Positions 25,081 to 38,017 of a stretch of DNA of 64,000 nt are shown in pieces (position 1 is the first letter of the stretch; every line of letters starts with the position of its first letter). Position numbers and translations under genes: made by a program. The notes beneath the pieces are model-generated. The model had not been told where the DNA came from, ran no database searches, and saw only the letters and a program-made list of their open reading frames with translations. The stretch covers positions 1-64,000 of the forward strand of contig VZRG01001635.1 of assembly GCA_013397435.1 (NCBI GenBank), read 5' to 3'. Source of the stretch: Erythrocercus mccallii. Its lineage: Eukaryota; Chordata; Aves; Passeriformes; Dicruridae.

Positions 25081-27392
25081 GTTTCTGAACAGCTCTGTCC
25101 TGCATAAAATCCATTTCTGTTTTTCAAGAGGTTTCAATATTAGACATTAAAAAAATGGTAAGATAGAAAAAGAAAAGAGCTCCCATTAAAAGTGTTCATA
25201 GAACTGAAGTTCTAAAGTATTTGTATTCATGCCCTCCCTGCTGCTGGTTTTTCTGGAGAATCAGGACAAGCTAATTTGCTCACTGTTTTCTGGGGACAGA
25301 AGGTAATATAAGTAAAGTAGGAAGTTCCAGAGCACATCGCTAACTTACAACCACTTCAGAGACTTTTTGCAAATTGTTTATGCTATTATTCCCAATGCCA
25401 ATTAATTGAACTGCGTCATTCTTATTGATGCTGGTGTAACTAATGTTTTCCCCTCCAGGCATGTGTCTGTTGGTGTTGGAGCCTTGGCCATCACTTTTTT
25501 CGGACTTATTTCTTTGGATGAGTTGCATATTTATTTGACAAGTAAAGTGCAAGTTGAAGTTATAGTTACTGACCTTTATTTTAATAAATGTGTCCTAAAT
25601 ACTTGGGATTTAAAGATTTCCTTTCAACACCACGTAGTTAATGAACCTATGTAGCTGTCAGTTTTCAGTATAGCTATTGAAATCAAACTGGCTTTCTTTT
25701 AAAAGAGAAAATTTCAAAAAGTGAATCAGAGGATTAAGAAATAAAAAGAATTTAAAAACATCTTTCTGGGAAATGGGTTCATGATCCTAGAGAACCAGAA
25801 GAGAGAACTTTTACAAAAGCCAATTTTTAAATTATAGTTATAAGCAAAACAAGTTGAAACTAATGATAAAAATAAATAAAAATTAAAGAAAAAGGAATGA
25901 GGGGGATCAGTAAAGACAAAGTATTATCTAATCCTCTTGATTTTCTAGGATAGCTGTACAGGCTAGTGTGATTTTTACGCTCTTTGGTAAGCAGCGATTG
26001 CAGAGTTAATTAGTCTCCAGTGTTAGCAAGTGGGTGGCATTTACTTTTATAATAATACGTCTGTCTCTGAAGTGGAGATAGCACAGGTCATGACTGTGTA
26101 CCTTATCTTTTGAGGCAGGAACAGTAAAGACTCTGTAAATGGGTTTAAGCAGAAAGTTAACTAAAAGCATTTTGGTGTGTCCCAAGAATGTCGTTTGTTC
26201 TAATTATAGAATGGCAAATATCAAGTAGAAAGGATGCTGTGCTGGGGTGGTGTTGGTGACTCAGTGCTCACTACTCACTGCAGAGCAGGCTGTCAGAAAG
26301 TGCTACTTTTCTGACTCACTGCATCTTGTAAATGAAGAAAGAAACATGGGCTATATTAATATTATATTCATCATTGCCATGTTATTTAATTCTAACAATG
26401 TTTGGAGGATTTGCTCAGCTACTGAGCCCTTTGAAGTGTTAGGCCCTTGCTTAGTAGTAGCAGTAGTAATGCCTAACAGAGTTATTGGCATTTTAGATAT
26501 AACTGTGGGCTTAAGTGCCATGCATAAACAATAAGAACAATAATGGCAGAGGTAGTGTCTTATTATAACACAAACGGAATCTCATTTTTGGCTCTATTAC
26601 ATGAGTTCCGAACAAACAGAGATGCACATGCACAAACATTAACATGAGTTTAATAGAGGATTTGCCATAAAAAGAATTCTAATCTGATCCCCTTCTGAAT
26701 GCTTGACTAATTAAACAAAAAAGACCAAACTAGTCACCCAGTGAAAAAGCATTAAATGTTATTCTTCCTGAGTAATATTTTTTCCTGAAGAAATTTAGTT
26801 ATCTCCCTTCCTTTTTGCATCAGAAAAAGGCTTGTAATTCTGTAATAGTAATTTTTATGTAATGTAAACTGTTAACATGTATTTTAGGCTTTATATACAA
26901 AAAAAAAATTTAAATTGTGACTATTATTTCAATGTTTGCACCAAGGGGACATTGAACAATGCAGGACTCATTACCTACATCAAGTAATGGATAATTCTGA
27001 ACTTCTTCCGAGGGGGATCTGAGCCTTTTAAAATCAACTTCCAAACTTTTTTGCTGAGCCATATCTAGAGTAACAGGGAACTTCTCCCTCTGATTTCAGA
27101 AACTATGGATAATTTTACTATAAAATTATTATAAAAAATGTGTGGAATTCCATTTAACTCTGCTTTTGAAAACCAGCTAGCTTTTTTGCCTTGGGGTTTT
27201 AAATAAAGCAGCTTTGTTAACTAATTGTACATTATGTTGAAGAAGCAATCAATGGCTAAGTTGTTAGTGATATATAGTTCTTAAAATTTTCCCTTTAAAC
27301 CCCTATCAGCTCTTCTAAATTCTTTTCCTATGCAATGCTCTATTATTTTTGTCCACATTTTACAGTATTGTCCACAATAGCCAATATGCTGG

Positions 27393-27415
27393 AAGACCTC
27401 TTTGGAAGAGGTCTT
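27393..27415. repeat. Perfect 10-bp inverted repeat, 3-nt loop
   Basis: AAGACCTCTT, loop TGG, AAGAGGTCTT. The pairing is exact over ten bases, with one further possible G-T wobble outside. It looks like an inverted local duplication (hairpin-templated copying). Confidence 0.95.
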
Positions 27416-29140
27416 TGGAGCAAATGTATAAGCAATTTATTTAATTTTGAAAATGGAGCGTATGGAAGGAAACTGAAGAACAGATGGAAGAAGTGCTGTT
27501 GCAGATTTGCAAACAGTGCAATCAAAGACATAACTAGTTAGTGCCTGGCAAGATTTGGGCTGTGTTTTTTTGTCATTTGAGACATCTCTTGCTAAGGATG
27601 GATGAAGTGCTTTTAAAAGTGACATTAACACCAGTAGATATAATAATTTTTTTGTTTGTCCTTTTTGTTTATTGTCCTTTACATCCCATTGAAGTTGAGT
27701 GTATTGGTTTGGTAACAACAACATGTTTAAAATATAGATAACTCAGTGAATGCAGCCATTCAGCAGATTCTGTCTGCCACTACTGAGGATGGAGCTCTAA
27801 GGACCTTTGGTCTGTTTCTTTGCTTTATTATTTCTCTGGTTGCAGACCAGGCTCAACACTTAACATTTCAAAGGCTGATCTTCAGAGTCTTCCTTTCTGA
27901 ACTCTGGATCATTGGATTTAAATGGGGGTAAGGCAAATGTGTATATGCATATATCCATAGATATTTATATTTACAAAAAAAGAGGGGAGCTGTATTTTAG
28001 GCTAAGACAAGACTAGCATGCTGAAAAGAACCTAAAAGATACTGTAACTTCATCTTAAATTTGTTTTCATCTCATTAAGACTGAATGTACATTTTTAAAA
28101 GTGCTGTTGAACTTTCAAAACTGACTCTGCTCAATTCCTAGTCAGTAACTTTCATATACACAACTTAGTCTCCAACTGAGGCATATTTTTACTTTCTAGT
28201 TTCCAGGTTCTTTAGAGACGCTTTAGAACAATAAATTCAGTTGCATTATTTTGTTTTTATTCATTATTATCTGTAATTATCATGTGCCTGTTTATCTGTG
28301 GAGCTATATTGTCTTATGGTCCCAGTCACCTTTTATCTGTCTGTTCTCTTTAATGAAGAAATACAGCTGTAATTAACAGCGACTTAGGAAGAATAATTAT
28401 ACAGATCACATATGCAGAGACACACACAGAAGCTAACTCCCAGCAACACTGGTTGTACAGACATAAAGGCAATAATTCAAAGCAAGAATCGGCAGTTTCA
28501 GGCTTACCAAGCAAATATGACAAAGTTGATCACAATTTCTATCAAATCTGGGGAAGGTTAACAAGTATTTTGATAGTTGGATCAAAGCAGAGAGAAAATT
28601 CTCAATATGTGAGCAGTTAACTTCTGTGTATTTTGATTGTCAGTGATTCGGTCATGAATCATGCAGTAATTTAATGTTTAGAAATATTGTACTGTGTGCT
28701 ATCACCTTAACCAGCATAGCATTCCATGATGCTGCGCAGTATTTTGTCTAAGATAAAGTTATGGTTTATTTGTTGGGTATTTTGATGTTGCAATGAAGTG
28801 TGGTTAACACAGAGGTTTGAGTGTATAATAGCATAAATAGGTGTCATTTTCCTTTTTAGCAGTAATTTCAGTTCCTTTTTCTCTGCCGTGCTTATGATTG
28901 TTCTACTGAAAAGAATGACAAAATGGTGGCACACAGTATGATGATAGACTGGAGGCTGCCAATATAAGGTGTCTGAAGAACTGCACTGACTTGTGGTAAC
29001 CAATTTAAGAAATACTCTGCTGGCCAAGGGCATTTATGGATGTGCAACTTGTGAGTCTGAGCTTTTCAAAATAAATTGTGACTATGGTGTAAGTTAAGTG
29101 AATATGTACTTGTGGATGAAAACTCTTCCTACACAACTAG

Positions 29141-29155
29141 AAAAAAAAAAAAAAA
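29141..29155. repeat. A15 homopolymer
   Basis: Fifteen consecutive A. I see no processed-gene body upstream that would make it a retrocopy tail. Confidence 0.95.
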
Positions 29156-30284
29156 GGTGAAATTCAGTCCATAAAAGCTGATTTTTTTCCTACACAGTTA
29201 TATCTAAAACATAGCTCCCAGACCACAGAGCTATGGAAATATTGCACCGATTGTTAAGTACATTTAAATATATATAAGATGCAGGGTGGTGTTTTTCTTC
29301 TGACCTCTGCTCTGAACTCTTAATCATAGTATGTAGGGTTACTGCCTAACTTGAAACCTTTTCAAATTGGTATGGAGTTTCTTCATGTAGAAATGAAGAA
29401 GTTATGGCAAATTGAGAAGAAATTCACATCAGGAAAGTAGTTTTTCTTTTCAGTTTGCCTTTATGGGTTATTTTTTACTATGTTAATAACTATAAATTGA
29501 AAATCGACTCAAAACTAATTCTAGATCTTATGCTATTGACAAGTTTTTGTTTTGGTTGTGGCCCTGGTTGGGATGGGGACTAAGGTTGCACTGCTATTAG
29601 GTTTATTTTCTGAGGAAAGAATTTTGATGCTGAGCTTGGCATTCCCTGCAGTGGATAGAGAAGGCACTTAGAGCACCAATGGTCAAGGAATTCAGACAGG
29701 ATAATGTCTTCCTCTCACTTGGGGGTCTCCATGCAACCCTGTCTGCAGAGCTGTAACATGGGCACACCTCTGTCCTCCACCTTCAATTTATCTTTCCACT
29801 AAAAAGCAAAACTATTATTATTTTACTTGAGCAGGAAGTGGCACAGTGGATTTAAGGGTTTCTGCATTGTTCACTCTTCTTGATCTCTAGTGTGTATTTG
29901 AGTTAGTTCTTTTATGTCTAGTTTATGAAAGAGCAACTCTGTATGCTTCTAAAACATCAGCAATGCAGCATGTTCTGTTGTATGTAACATAAATTATTTT
30001 TTAGAAATTGTAGTGCCTCAAGTGGTTCTTCTTATGGATACATTCTCTTCTCATCTTATGTCCAATCCCCTCATAATAAAAACATGCTAGCGAGAGCCTT
30101 CTCCCTCAGAGAGGAGAAAATATCAGCAGTTCTGTCAATTTTCTTGTAGTTCTAGGGTTTGGCTGTTCTTGTCAAAGTGTTAGGATATGGTGATAACAGG
30201 ATAAACCCCTAAGAGATGTTAAAATTACATCAAATTGATGTAAGAGTTTTGTACAACGTGTTTCCAACACGCCCTTCACATCAG

Positions 30285-30720
30285 CTTTTTCCTTTGTGCG
30301 TGGCTTCCTTGTAGATGAAGCACGTTCCAGGTCCCAGCTCTGGTACTGACGTGAGCTGCTTAGCCAGGAGCTGTGGCACTTGCCCATGGCACTTACCTGG
30401 CAGCGCTGGCAGCACAGGGCAGAACATGTCAGTGTGCTTGTGGCTTCTGCCAAATCACCCTAAGAAAAGGGAGATGGAGGGAAAGATAAAAAGAAATCAC
30501 AGAGCAGATCTTTACCAAGAGGTGTGCATTGAGATCCCAGCCTGGCCCTACAGCTGGCTCAGGGCAGCAGTGGCAGCACACGGCTGGGGAGGGCACTCTG
30601 AGCACCCTGGCACCGGGAGTGCTGCAGGGTGTGTGTCTGTACCCTCCCTGCTACCTGGGCTTCACGTTTGAACAGCGTCCCTCCCAAGGAGTGGGGGCCA
30701 GGGCCGTGGTTCATGTCACC
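30285..30720. other. GC-richer islet containing a minus-strand exon candidate
   Basis: The longest mid-window GC-rich patch. Overlapping frames on both strands reach 118 codons (plus 30315-30671) but show no family. The patch contains the best splice-site pair of the window, on the minus strand at 30397-30459, described separately. The plus strand shows no equally good pair. Confidence 0.4.
30397..30459 (-). other. Best splice-bounded exon candidate, 63 nt
   Basis: Read on the minus strand, a pyrimidine tract of over 40 bases with no internal AG ends in CTCCCTTTTCTTAG. This is a textbook acceptor just upstream of 30459. The interval ends at 30397 with CAG followed by GTAAGT, an exact vertebrate donor consensus. 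The 63 nt between are open in only one frame (phase 0 in and out), giving a 21-residue peptide with a cysteine-rich second half (LTCSALCCQRCQ) that I do not recognise. The other two frames contain stops. It lies in a local GC-rich patch, as many exons do. It could be an internal exon of a coding or non-coding RNA, or a coincidence. Confidence 0.33.
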
Positions 30721-33113
30721 TCTCATAACTTTATTGCACATGATGCCTTGGTGTCAATTCACACCTGGTGAACTCAAGCTGAAGCAGTGCCTCTATTGCC
30801 TAGGAAAACCTGCAAAACAATTTACCCAAACAATGAGTTCTCCACCTTCCTCCCCCTCCCCACTCCAGTTTTTACATGGAAGAAAAACATTTAAATAATA
30901 AGTATGCTTTTTAAAAACATTAGTAGTATAAATCACATGCGTGTGCTGATCCCATTACCTCATTTTCAATCCCAGCCTCTTAAACAGAATCCCAGAGGAT
31001 GCATTTCTGCTTTACTCGTTTAGTAATCAAGCAAAAATATGTATTTTACAAGCTTTGACAAATGCTTAGACTGAACTGTAATTTGCTTGCTAGTACATGA
31101 ATGTGTTGTTTCTGACTTTAATGACTTAGTTTTATATTATTATTCTAATTGCGTTTGGAATATTTTATCAATAATTTTCCATCAATATATTTATCAACAT
31201 TATATTGAAATTTATGGGACCTTACTGTTGTCTAGTACTTTGTCAATGGAGCCTTTCCACTTTATGGTAAAAGACATTGACTGATGATTTCCTGAGAGTA
31301 AAAGAATACAGTCTTTACTAGACTTTTGTCAACAGTTCTTGTAAGGATTTTGGGCTAGATCATCTTGTCTGACCATTATAACTCCACTGATTTTCACTGT
31401 GCTCCTTTGACCTGGGAATTTTCAGTTTTTTTTTTTTACCTGAATAAAAACATTGCAGTGATATCTCAAACAGGTGGGTTTTGATTGCTCTTCTGGTGAT
31501 GCTAACAGCCTGCAGGAGTTGGCTGTCAGAGCAGGGGAATGCTCAGTTAGAGGCAGCAGAATTCAGTTCCCCAGCTGTTTGCAGCTGGCAGGGAGAAATG
31601 AATGATTTTAGCCAAAGGTAATGCAAAGCAGAAGGCTAACGGCTATCTATTCCTCATCATCAGTACTGAAGGTATTACTGTACTGATTGCTCAAAAAACC
31701 TCCTTTGCTCAAGTAAAACAATGCAAATTTTTTGAATTAACTTCAGTAGAGTTTGGTTTATTGATCTATGGCTTTGGAAACTTTTTCTGCCTTTTCTGGC
31801 TTTTTAGAAATTCTCAAAGGAAAAGTCTGTATCTGCAGCAGATATAATATAAATTTTAAATAACTATTACAACACAATTCTCTGTAACTGCAGACATGAA
31901 TTTTGATGCTAATCTCTGAATATAATGAACTTTTTTCTGTTATTTTGCTCTCAGATTGATGCTTAGTTTCAGTATCCAGTAGGGCAGAAAAATAACTTAT
32001 CAGCATTCATTAGAAACTCAGTGGAATATTTCTTGTTGCCTATGAAAGTTGCTTTCTAAACTAGGAAAGGATGTATGAAAGGAGAGAAGGCAAAACAGGA
32101 TTGAAATTGGATAGGGAGCCTTTCACATAGGGGTTATTAGTTATCAAAAGCTATTCTTACATGATGGCTCACTGGTATTCTAAATTTAATACCATATGTG
32201 GGTGATCTCATCATTGCTTCTTACTTAATAATTTAACATCTCTTATTTTTGCTGCTGGGTCTTAGGTTTCTTAGTTGTAGCAGGTTTTTGGGGTGTATTT
32301 GTCCAATTTTTCACAAAAAAAGGAAATGTTTTTCAGGACTATATTTTTAAATCTAGACTGCTTTTTTTCACAAATCTTATGAGACAAACTAGTCTGCAAA
32401 GGAAAAGCAAAGTGAACAAAGAATCTTTCCTCTGCTCTCTGCCTCCTCTACATAATGGCAGTGCCATCTCAATTTCTGGTTTACTTCAGAGATGCTCATC
32501 ATTATAGGTGCACTTGTTCTACAATTGGACTTTGTTATAATTTGTTTTCACCTGGGGTGATTTGCTTGGTCTGAGTCAGAATGGATTTTTGGTCTCAGTT
32601 GCCAGAGCTCTGTGCCTTTTTCCTGCATTTCCTCAAACCAACACCAAGGCAAAATTAGTTCGAACAATTGCAGCTATATAAAACTCATAATTATTTAGCA
32701 TCAACAACAATTGGAAAACTGAATATCAGATGCCAGAATTGTGTGAGACTTGTGATTTCATTTTCAGATTTTAACCCACAATCCTCACTTTCTTAAAGGT
32801 CAAACCCAAGAATTTTGTGTGTATTTCTAAGGGGTAGGGGGAGGATGTTTTTTCAAAACTGTAAAATCTTGCAGATATCCAGCCAGTAACATCTATATTT
32901 TCTATAACAAATCTAAATTTTTTTCCTTAACAATTAAATAATAACATCCTGACCTCTAAGCACCCCAGTGTCTATCTTTGAAGAGCACAAGACTGATGGA
33001 TTGAAAGAGGAAAGTATGTTATTATTTTGAAGAATGCTACTTCAGTAATAGTTAAATAAATTTCCCTGTATTGATCTGGGCATGAAAACAAACACCAAGA
33101 TGGCTTTGTTAAC

Positions 33114-33139
33114 TTAATGTATGAATTTAATGTGTGAAT
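33114..33139. repeat. 13-bp tandem duplication, one mismatch
   Basis: TTAATGTATGAAT followed directly by TTAATGTGTGAAT. Confidence 0.9.
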
Positions 33140-33460
33140 TCAATTAACAGAGTCATAAACAAGCAGGGAAAGATTAGCTCACCCTCATTTCTAGGTTATA
33201 GATGTAAGAAGCAAAAGACTTAAAAGGAATCTAATTTTTGCCCTTCTCACACTTAAGTCAAGGTAGAGGAATTGTAAACACGCCATGAACTTTAGACAGT
33301 TCACTGTATGTGGACTTCTGAAATAATGCTATTTGTAAAGGATTTTAGAGTTCTGACTTTTTAAGAATCCTCTGAACCTCAGAAATTAACTATGAAAATC
33401 TGCATGTTCCTCCTTACTGTTAAAGTGATTTTCTAAACTCCTGTTAGTTTAAATTGAAAA

Positions 33461-33481
33461 TTTCCACTTCTTAAGTGGAAA
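33461..33481. repeat. Perfect 9-bp inverted repeat, 3-nt loop
   Basis: TTTCCACTT, loop CTT, AAGTGGAAA. Pairing stops at the ends, where A-rich sequence lies on both sides. Confidence 0.9.
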
Positions 33482-33910
33482 AAAGTCCCATATCATAAAC
33501 TTGGTCCATCGGCTGTTAAATTGATGTTGATTCCTCTGGTAAATTCTGTAATTTAAACCAATTATCTTCATTAGATTTTAAGTGTCAGAAATCTTAGCAG
33601 CTGCTTAATTGTTGTTGCTTTTCACTTGAGAAACACTGTGAAATCATAGCTATGACTTCAAAAATAGCAGATAAAAATTATTTTTACTTCCTGGACTAAA
33701 ACTGAGGTTACAGGATGTGAGGTGCTCTTTCAGTCAGGTTTAGGAAGGGACATGGAACTCTCTCCTCATGATATTTCACATATATAAAGGAAATTTTATT
33801 CACTGAATACGGTGTTTAAAGGACAACTTCAGCTTAAAAGGAGCTCAGGTCTAGCGCTGTTCTACAGACCTTACTCTAGAGTCACTCCTACTTATTAGTC
33901 TTCCAAAACA

Positions 33911-33941
33911 TATATTTGTAAAGAAAAATATATTTGTAAAG
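33911..33941. repeat. 13-bp direct repeat with A5 spacer
   Basis: TATATTTGTAAAG occurs twice, separated by five A. Confidence 0.9.
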
Positions 33942-35124
33942 GAATGGTGAACTAGAACATATATAAAAAGTACTTTTTATGTAGAAAAGTTTTTTTTTGC
34001 TATTTTAAAGAATTGTTTCTGTATGTAAATTTTTTATACAACTGAACAGAACAAAATGAAACACCAGAATATTTTTGCTTTAAGGGTAAACAAATTTGAT
34101 ATTCCCACACAGCTTTTCCATAAAAGCAAGTGAAATGAATGATCATACAACTGTCACAGAAAGAAGGGTTTGTAGTCTTCTCTTAGTACATATAAACCTC
34201 TGTAGAGCATATTTGTTATGTTTCAATGGCTCCTGTGCCTTGTATTTGGAGGGATTATTTCAGGGGAAAAATCCCATTTGGAAGGTTTTCTGATGTCAGG
34301 GATCATTGCCCAGTTAACTTGCTAGTGATGAATGCTTGTAGTGTACCAAGGAATTCCATTCTAATCCAAGTAGGAGAATTAGAATTTTAGCCTAGTGATT
34401 TAAAAAAAAAAAAGTTTACTTTTGTTATCATTTTTAGCTGGTATGTTTGTGGGTGATTTTAGCAGAACAAAATTTGGTCTAATGCAGAAGTCTGAATTAC
34501 AAGGATCAGATACTAACTATTGAGATGTATGTTTAGATATGGTAAATATACCTAAAATTAAAATAAACCTGAATATTAAAGAAAATATAATTTGGTTTAT
34601 ATTATCTATTATTTTGAAGTACAAATAATGAGGCTGAAGAATCTATATTAGTAAGTCTGGATCTAGCCAGGTAAAAAAATAAGGGAGAAAAAGGGATGTA
34701 GAATAAGACAAAAAGTCCACACATAACCAAGAGCTAACTGCAATACTATTAAATCTCTTTCAAATTATAACATCTCTGTTGAGGAAAATTTAAGCCTTCC
34801 CAGGATGCATGGTTTGTTTCCATTATGCATTCATGTCACTGTTATCTTGGTTTGTAGTAGTAACAGCTAAAATGCAGTGTTTTAGGAAACTGAAATGGTT
34901 GTTGGCATGATTGAGACAGAGATTTACTCAACAGAGAATCAAGACCTGTAGAAGTTCTTTGAGGTTTAGTTTCTTTTTTTTTACTTTTGGAGGCTCATTC
35001 TATTTCATTGATGTTTGAAGAGTTGCTTGAAAGTGACTTATGCTGTAAATTCACTCTTAAATCATTGGTCATGTTGTGTCCTTTCTTTGAGATGCACAAT
35101 CCAAATTAAATTATTCCTGCTTAC

Positions 35125-35220
35125 CTATTTGCCTGCCATCTAAACTGCAGTAAGAAAAACTCCACTGACTCACTGGCGGTGCTTCATAATGTATCAAAAT
35201 CTTACCTGAGATATTGATGA
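35125..35220 (-). other. Splice-bounded exon candidate, 96 nt, with 15-nt alternative
   Basis: On the minus strand a 40-base AG-free pyrimidine tract ending in TTTATTTTTGTCAG lies just upstream of 35220, and the interval ends with TAG|GTAAGC at 35125/35124. One frame is open throughout (phase 1 in, phase 1 out) and reads INISGKILIHYEAPPVSQ near its start. I cannot assign this to a family. An internal CTCAG|GTAAGA at 35206/35205 would instead give a 15-nt microexon from the same acceptor. The frame cannot be joined in phase to the candidate at 30397-30459 without an immediate stop, which argues against both being coding exons of one gene. Confidence 0.2.
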
Positions 35221-35564
35221 CTGACAAAAATAAATAAAAGATAGGGAGCAAGGGAAAGTATACACCACTTGCCCTTCTAAAGAAACCTTGTAGAGTTGAT
35301 TGACTAAATGTCATCAGCTAGAAGGGATTCCATGTCTTTGTTTCCACTGTTGATATCTTTCTACTTCATTGGCTCTTACTATTCTTATCTGTCTAGGTGC
35401 AACCAAGAAAAATATGCTCATTTTTTTGCCTGCTACCCTACTTTTTGAATTTTGGTTGCACATTGAGCAGAGTTTTTCAATAAGTTGTCCATAAAGACAT
35501 TCAGTTTTCCTGTATAAGTGGTTACAGAACACTGGTGTAAGAACAAGGTGTAAAAGTAAATTAC

Positions 35565-35604
35565 ATTATTGCTTTTCAGATGAAATTATTGCTTTGCAGA
35601 TGGA
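35565..35604. repeat. 20-bp tandem duplication, 18/20 identical
   Basis: Two copies of a unit beginning ATTATTGCTTT and containing CAGATG. Each copy contains a plus-strand acceptor-like TTGCTTTTCAG or TTGCTTTGCAG, so two acceptor-like sites sit 20 bases apart. Confidence 0.85.
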
Positions 35605-38017
35605 TTTTCTGGCATATGCAAACTTCAACCAGAACAATTCTATGTTTTTTTGACATTTAGTTTAAGACAAAATATTAGCTTTTATCTGAAGCTGAATCAC
35701 AAAACCATTTGCTGCTAGTACACTTTCAGCTCTGGAAACTATAACAGTGTGGATTTGAGAGAAGAGGGAAACAGCACTTATACTATTTTTCCTTGGACTA
35801 TATTGTCAGTAATTTTGTTTCTTAATTGCTCTTTTCAAGAAAGAAGGAAAAAAACCAACCCCACAATTAGAGCTAGACCCTCAACCAATACTATCTGATG
35901 TTGCTCTTTCCTTTTGGGCAAGCTTACTCTATTTTGCCATAAAGGTCTTTGGTTTTGTCTTATTTCCTTCTTATTGTATTATCCAGTTTCTGATTTCTCT
36001 GAAATGCTGACTCTTTTCCACTCTATTAAGTTTAATAAAGCTATGCTTAAAGAAAGGCTGCCATCACACCATGTGATGGTTATAAAGAGGGGAGGAATCC
36101 CCTGCCACAGGGCAAAAGTCCAACTGCTTTTGTTGAGCCACAGCCTGTGCCAGTCCACACCCTGCACTCACAAAAATAGAGCAGCAATGACAATAGTCAA
36201 CCATTTCTTCAGAGCAGGTGATGGAGTCTGCGAATGTCTGTTCTGGTCAGTGGACTAAAAATGTCTCTGGGGAGAATCTCTGCTCTAATCTTGTCTCTGG
36301 TTTTCTGCAGGCATTTAATCACTTTTAGCTCAGATATCCATCAGAACCTAGCTGCCTATTGTACTCCTGCAACTAAACCCCACAGTTTTCTGCAACAAAT
36401 GCACAGAAGAGGTGCAATCAGTAAACCCCTTCAGTCTAGCTGGCTGAATTGCTATTTGCTCTTAGGTTGATAGGTTTGGGGCACAAATTTAAAGTCAGGT
36501 TGATTTCAGGGTGCAAGATGCTTTTAAGTATCCTTTTCCCCCTCCTTCTCCCTCTCAGATATTTCTTGTACCTGATGTACTTGAAACATATATCTGGGTA
36601 TTTCACACTGCTTAGGCATTTATTCTAAAAAACTTCCATTCAATGCCTAAACTTAGTGATTCCTAATTTCCTCTACCTTTCATATACCTTCAGATAATTT
36701 TCACATTTACAGTTAAAAAAGCCTCTAATAAATATACTATTTATTACTCCAGAGGAGTATTTTTTTGCCCAGGACTTTCAGGATCAGGCTTGAAACAGAA
36801 GCACAGAGTTGGTGGCCACAATCATATGGTTGCAATAGCCCTGAGGCCAGAAGAGAAATTTTCAAACTGCCTTGCCTGTTTTCTTCTCAGTTTGTCTGTA
36901 CTCCAGTATTTTGCAGTTGTTAATGCTTTTCATTTTACTGAAGGGATTTCATTAGAGCAAATCTTTAGTATTTCCTATGATGAGAATTGTAAATTTCCTC
37001 TATTTCTGATCCAATTCCTTTATCAAATACTGTGATACTTCGAAAGGTTATTTTATGAAATTTTTCTGGTTTTTATGTTTTCAGTCAAATGGTATAAGAA
37101 AATACTGCATATAGGATCAGATTGTTTGTGTCCATAACTGGAGGGGAAAAAAGAAATCACAATGCTGATATCCCACTGTGCAGTTTATTATCAGGCAATC
37201 TTAATAGTTCATTGTTGAATGCACTTTCGTCTTCTAATTTTTGGACATTATTGTGTATGAGAGTCATACTCTGCTTCCTGTTTTTGGTAAATGTCAGAGC
37301 ATAACACTGGAAAAAAGTTGAGGATTCTTTGGTCCTGCTAGGAGATTTCTCAAGTCCTTACTTTCTAAAGATTTGTGGTTAATTGACAGTCTTTGAAATT
37401 GAAGCTCTGCAAATTGCAAACTAGATGCTCGTGTTTCAAAAGTGTAAAGTAGAACGCAACAAGCTTTAGCAGCTTAAAAAGCTAGTGATTGAACCACCAA
37501 AGTGTTCCGGCGTCTGTACAATATATGATGTGTTGGTAAAGAGGAGTCTGACTTAATAATGCATTAAGGATCCTTGAACTGAAATTCATTTAAGAACCAA
37601 GAAGCTGAAGTGAGCAGACTGGTTCTATTTTCATATTGCCACCTGAAATTTTATATGATTAATCTGAGAATCTTTGAAAAGTGAGACTTTATGGAAGTAT
37701 TATTTAAAGTATTTAAGTAACTCTGGAACCCACAAAGTACTTTTGTAAAAATGTATCGGGGTGTTTCATATTATTTATAAACAGTTGTTACAATAAATCA
37801 AATGCTGCAAAGCACAGAATGCAAGCACAAATGGTGCATGTGTTAGACTTGGGTTTTGTTGTAGACAGTCCTGCCTGTCTGTTAGTGTTGTATCTGTTGT
37901 CGACTCCTGGCTGACAGAGCAAGACTTCATCCAAAACCTGCTTATTTAGTTGTATTGAATTTCTCTTCTGACCTGCTGAATAGCCGAGTCACACGGCAGA
38001 GATATTTAATGTGCTGC

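Larger units (their letters stand above)
24400..30280. other. AT-rich non-coding stretch
   Basis: Short spurious frames only. It includes a tRNA-like fragment near 25.0 kb, a perfect hairpin at 27393-27415 and an A15 run at 29141-29155. The frames at 27335-27931 overlap one another on both strands and carry no domain, so I do not treat them as genes. Confidence 0.6.

Noticed and set aside
30391..30403. 13-base match to the 5' end of U1 snRNA (ACTTACCTGGCAG)
   Set aside because: The rest of U1 is absent. The match is the complement of the donor site CTGCCAG|GTAAGT, which pairs with U1 by definition.
36280..36745. Strong plus-strand acceptor ending at 36310 with AATAAA near 36727, as a last exon
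   Set aside because: T-rich acceptor-like tracts are common in this window and nothing else supports transcription on this strand. No coding content follows.
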